The notes under the pieces: model-generated
Database searches by the model: none
What the model saw: only the letters and a program-made list of their open reading frames with translations
Told to the model about the DNA's origin: nothing
In this document: piece after piece, positions 61,869 to 64,000 of the stretch
Numbering within the stretch: the stretch's first letter is position 1
How the letters are laid out: every line of letters begins with the position of its first letter
Made by a program: the position numbers and the translations under genes
Origin: Kitasatospora indigofera
GTDB taxonomy: Bacteria > Actinomycetota > Actinomycetes > Streptomycetales > Streptomycetaceae
DNA: 64,000 nucleotides
Reading direction: 5' to 3'
Assembly: GCF_014655955.1 (NCBI RefSeq)
Contig: NZ_BNBO01000011.1
Location: 111,967 to 175,966 of the forward strand

Positions 61869-64000
61869 TCAGTAGACGTCCCGGACGTAGCGCTTCTCGG
61901 TGGCGAGCTGCTTCACGTACCCGGCGGCCTCCTCCTCGGTCAGGCCGCCGTGGTTGACCGCGATCTCGCGCAGGGCCAGGTCGACGTCCTTGGCCATCCG
62001 GCCGGCGTCGCCGCAGACGTAGAAGTGGGCGCCGTTCTGCAGCCAGTCCCACAGCCGCGGGCCCTGCTCGCGCATCCGGTCCTGGACGTAGATCTTGGAG
62101 CGCTGATCACGGGAGAAGGCCAGGTCCAGCCGGTCCAGGTGGCCGGCGCGGCGGAACCCGTCCAGCTCCTCGCGGTAGTAGAAGTCGGTGGCCTCCCGCT
62201 GCTCGCCGAAGAACAGCCAGTTCGGGCCGGTGTGCCCGCGGGCCTGACGCTCCTCCAGGAACCCGAGGAACGGCGCCACGCCCGTCCCCGGCCCGACCAT
62301 CACCATCGGCGCGGTGGGGTCGGCGGGCGGCCTGAAGTGCGGCGACGGCTGGACGAACACCGGCACCGGGCCGTCGTCGGCCGCGTCGGCCAGGTACGTG
62401 GAGCAGACGCCCTTGCGGCCGCGGCCCGTCTCGCCCGGGTACCGGACGACGGAGACGGTCAGCCGCACCTGGCCCGGGTGGGCCAGCGGGCTGGACGATA
62501 TCGAGTACAGGCGCGGCTGGAGGCGCTTGAGGACGCCGCCCCACTCCTGCGCGGTGGCCCGGACGGGGTGGGCCCCGACCACGTCGACGGCCTGCCGCCC
62601 CCAGCTCCACCTCGCCAGCTCACCCTTGTTGTCCGGGCGCAGCAGCCGCTTGAGGTCGCGGTCGCCGGTGCGCTCGGCGACGAAGCGCAGCAGGTCGGGC
62701 GTGATCCGGGCGATCTCCAGGCGGGTCCGCAGGGCCTCGCGCAGCGGCACGGCGTCCGGCCCGCCCGCGCCGCCCCCGGCCGGTGCGACGAGGTCGTCCG
62801 GGTCCAGTCCGGTGACGGCCAGCCACTCCGCCACCAGCCCGGGGCAGTTGACGGGCCAGACGCCGAGCGCGTCGCCGGCCTGGTAGCCGAGGCCGCCGTG
62901 CTCCCCGCCCCGGGTGTCGAAGGCGAACTGCCGGACCTCCTTGCCGGCGCCCGGCAGGCTGAGCAGCCGGTTGCCGACCAGCAGGGTGGCGAACGGCGAG
63001 GTCCTGGAGTACCCGGAGCCGGCCGCCGCGCCGGGCCGCTGTGCGGCGGGCGTTCGTGCGGCGGACAGCCGGGCGGCGGCCCGGGCCCTGGCGCGCCGGG
63101 CGGTCAGCGCGGCGAGGACCTCCTCCAGCCACCGCGCGGCGGCCTGCTCGTCGTCCGGTTCGCAGTCGGCCCGGGCGGCCAGCCGGGTGCCGCCGAGCTC
63201 GCCGAGGCGCTGGTCGATCCGGCGGCCGTGGCCGCAGAAGTCGTCGTAGCTGGAGTCCCCCAGGGCGAGCACCGAGTACGCCAGGCCGCCGATGCCCGGG
63301 TGCCCGTCGGCGCTGAGGGCGTCCCAGAAGCCGGTGCCGTTGTCGGGGGCCTCGCCGTCGCCGAAGGTGCTGGTGACGATCAGGACGGGCACCCCGGGCG
63401 GCAGCGATCCGGGGGTGCGGCCGGCCATGCTGAGCACGGTGGGGGCCCAGCCCGCCTCGGCCAGCCGGCGGGCGGCGCCGGCGGCGGCCTTCTCCGCGTT
63501 CCCGGTCTGCGAGGCCCAGAGGACGATCACCTCGGCCGCCGGCTCGCCTCGGCCGCCGTTGCCGCCGGGGCCGTCGCCGGCGGCGGTCTGCGGGGCGAGC
63601 GGGGCCCGCGAGAAGAGCCCGGCCAGCAGCCCGTTCACCCAGCGGGCCCGGTCCTGGTCGAGCGGGGCCTCGACCGGCAGCACGGGTACGGCGCCGCCGG
63701 CGGGCTGCCCGGCGCTGCCGAGGCCGGCCAGGTACCCGGCCAGGTAGCGGCGTTCGTCCGGGTCGAAGGCGGGCGGTACGAGGTCGGCGACCCCGAGGGC
63801 GCGGGCCAGCAGGGCGGCGGGGCCGGCACCCGGCTGCGCCTGGGCGGGGCCGGCCGCTGTTGCCTCCGGAGCGGGGGCGGGCGCCGCCCCGGCCGGCCGC
63901 CGGCCCGCCGCGGGCCGGGCCGGCGCGGCGACCTTGGCCAACGAGACCGCGCAGGCCTTGAACTCGGGTTGGAAGGAGAGCGGGTCGACGGCGTCGTTGG
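61869..64000 (-). CDS. Nitrate reductase/sulfite-reductase-type flavoprotein fusion, C-terminal part (runs off the right edge)
   Basis: An open 3' end of a gene that continues past base 64000, so only about 710 C-terminal residues are seen. The first residues ([20 protein letters not shown]) match the end of a molybdopterin nitrate reductase (NasA). After an Ala/Pro linker come a flavodoxin domain ([36 protein letters not shown]) and a CysJ/cytochrome-P450-reductase-like FAD/NADPH module: [11 protein letters not shown] (FAD), [27 protein letters not shown] (NADPH), and [19 protein letters not shown] near the end. The fusion would pass NADPH electrons directly to the molybdenum center for nitrate assimilation. 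Such fusions occur in Streptomyces as I recall. Confidence 0.88.
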   Translation of the reverse strand, partial: NDAVDPLSFQPEFKACAVSLAKVAAPARPAAGRRPAGAAPAPAPEATAAGPAQAQPGAGPAALLARALGVADLVPPAFDPDERRYLAGYLAGLGSAGQPAGGAVPVLPVEAPLDQDRARWVNGLLAGLFSRAPLAPQTAAGDGPGGNGGRGEPAAEVIVLWASQTGNAEKAAAGAARRLAEAGWAPTVLSMAGRTPGSLPPGVPVLIVTSTFGDGEAPDNGTGFWDALSADGHPGIGGLAYSVLALGDSSYDDFCGHGRRIDQRLGELGGTRLAARADCEPDDEQAAARWLEEVLAALTARRARARAAARLSAARTPAAQRPGAAAGSGYSRTSPFATLLVGNRLLSLPGAGKEVRQFAFDTRGGEHGGLGYQAGDALGVWPVNCPGLVAEWLAVTGLDPDDLVAPAGGGAGGPDAVPLREALRTRLEIARITPDLLRFVAERTGDRDLKRLLRPDNKGELARWSWGRQAVDVVGAHPVRATAQEWGGVLKRLQPRLYSISSSPLAHPGQVRLTVSVVRYPGETGRGRKGVCSTYLADAADDGPVPVFVQPSPHFRPPADPTAPMVMVGPGTGVAPFLGFLEERQARGHTGPNWLFFGEQREATDFYYREELDGFRRAGHLDRLDLAFSRDQRSKIYVQDRMREQGPRLWDWLQNGAHFYVCGDAGRMAKDVDLALREIAVNHGGLTEEEAAGYVKQLATEKRYVRDVY

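Overview
The window is about 64 kb of very high-GC DNA with strongly GC-biased third codon positions, GTG starts, AGGAGG ribosome sites and actinobacterial gene families (paired SigF/SigN-type sigma factors, many LAGC-type or Ala/Pro-rich exported proteins, a fused nitrate reductase-flavoprotein). It looks like chromosomal core-to-arm DNA of Streptomyces or the closely related Kitasatospora. I see no IS element, prophage or CRISPR array. Gene order around upp, tadA and the two sigma genes resembles a conserved Streptomyces neighbourhood, but this comes from memory and was not checked.

Layout. 1-12 kb: exported amidase, MerR-GyrI regulator, GlcD-like FAD oxidase, small Asn-rich secreted protein, PdxH-like oxidase, EamA exporter, DUF1906 secreted protein, a LysR/SDR divergent pair with a perfect T-N11-A operator, and an acyl-CoA ligase. 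12-18 kb: a 1239-residue PAS-sensor whose kinase core has lost its catalytic motifs, then tRNA-Ser(GCT), two identical tRNA-Arg(ACG), and a globin plus flavohemoglobin pair. 18-25 kb: a large surface protein with a frameshifted C-terminal anchor, an overlapping SPFH and NlpC/P60 pair, a 50-bp palindrome containing two DnaA boxes, and an aldo-keto reductase.

25.8-36.3 kb is the most interesting part. It is a minus-strand cluster of eight genes: an Agd3-like deacetylase, a PelF-like glycosyltransferase, an unfamiliar polytopic membrane protein, a LegB-like dehydratase, a sugar nucleotidyltransferase, a second epimerase-like SDR, a spherulin-4 (GH135-like) hydrolase and a GH114 galactosaminidase lipoprotein. 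These are the enzyme classes of the Aspergillus galactosaminogalactan (GAG) cluster combined with a Pel-type glycosyltransferase. I read it as a bacterial exopolysaccharide system that makes, de-N-acetylates and trims a galactosamine-rich polymer. Its promoter lies in an unusually AT-rich patch.

36-46 kb: tyrosine phosphatase, tandem SigF-family sigma genes, small stress and membrane proteins, a hairpin-rich gap beside tRNA-Ser(CGA), tadA with its associated protein, an apparently leaderless upp, a LytR_C membrane protein, and a ParB-like small protein. 45-64 kb: HerA-like ATPase, TIM-barrel protein, rhomboid, PEBP, WYL regulator divergent from a DHA2 drug exporter, KTSC protein, zinc-ribbon membrane protein, HhH-GPD repair protein, MMPL exporter, an overlapping NarL-type two-component pair preceded by a nested minisatellite, a TolB-like lipoprotein, a rhomboid-like membrane protein, and the 3' part of a nitrate reductase/CysJ-type flavoprotein fusion that runs off the right edge. 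Many convergent gene pairs are separated by perfect hairpins that look like bidirectional terminators.
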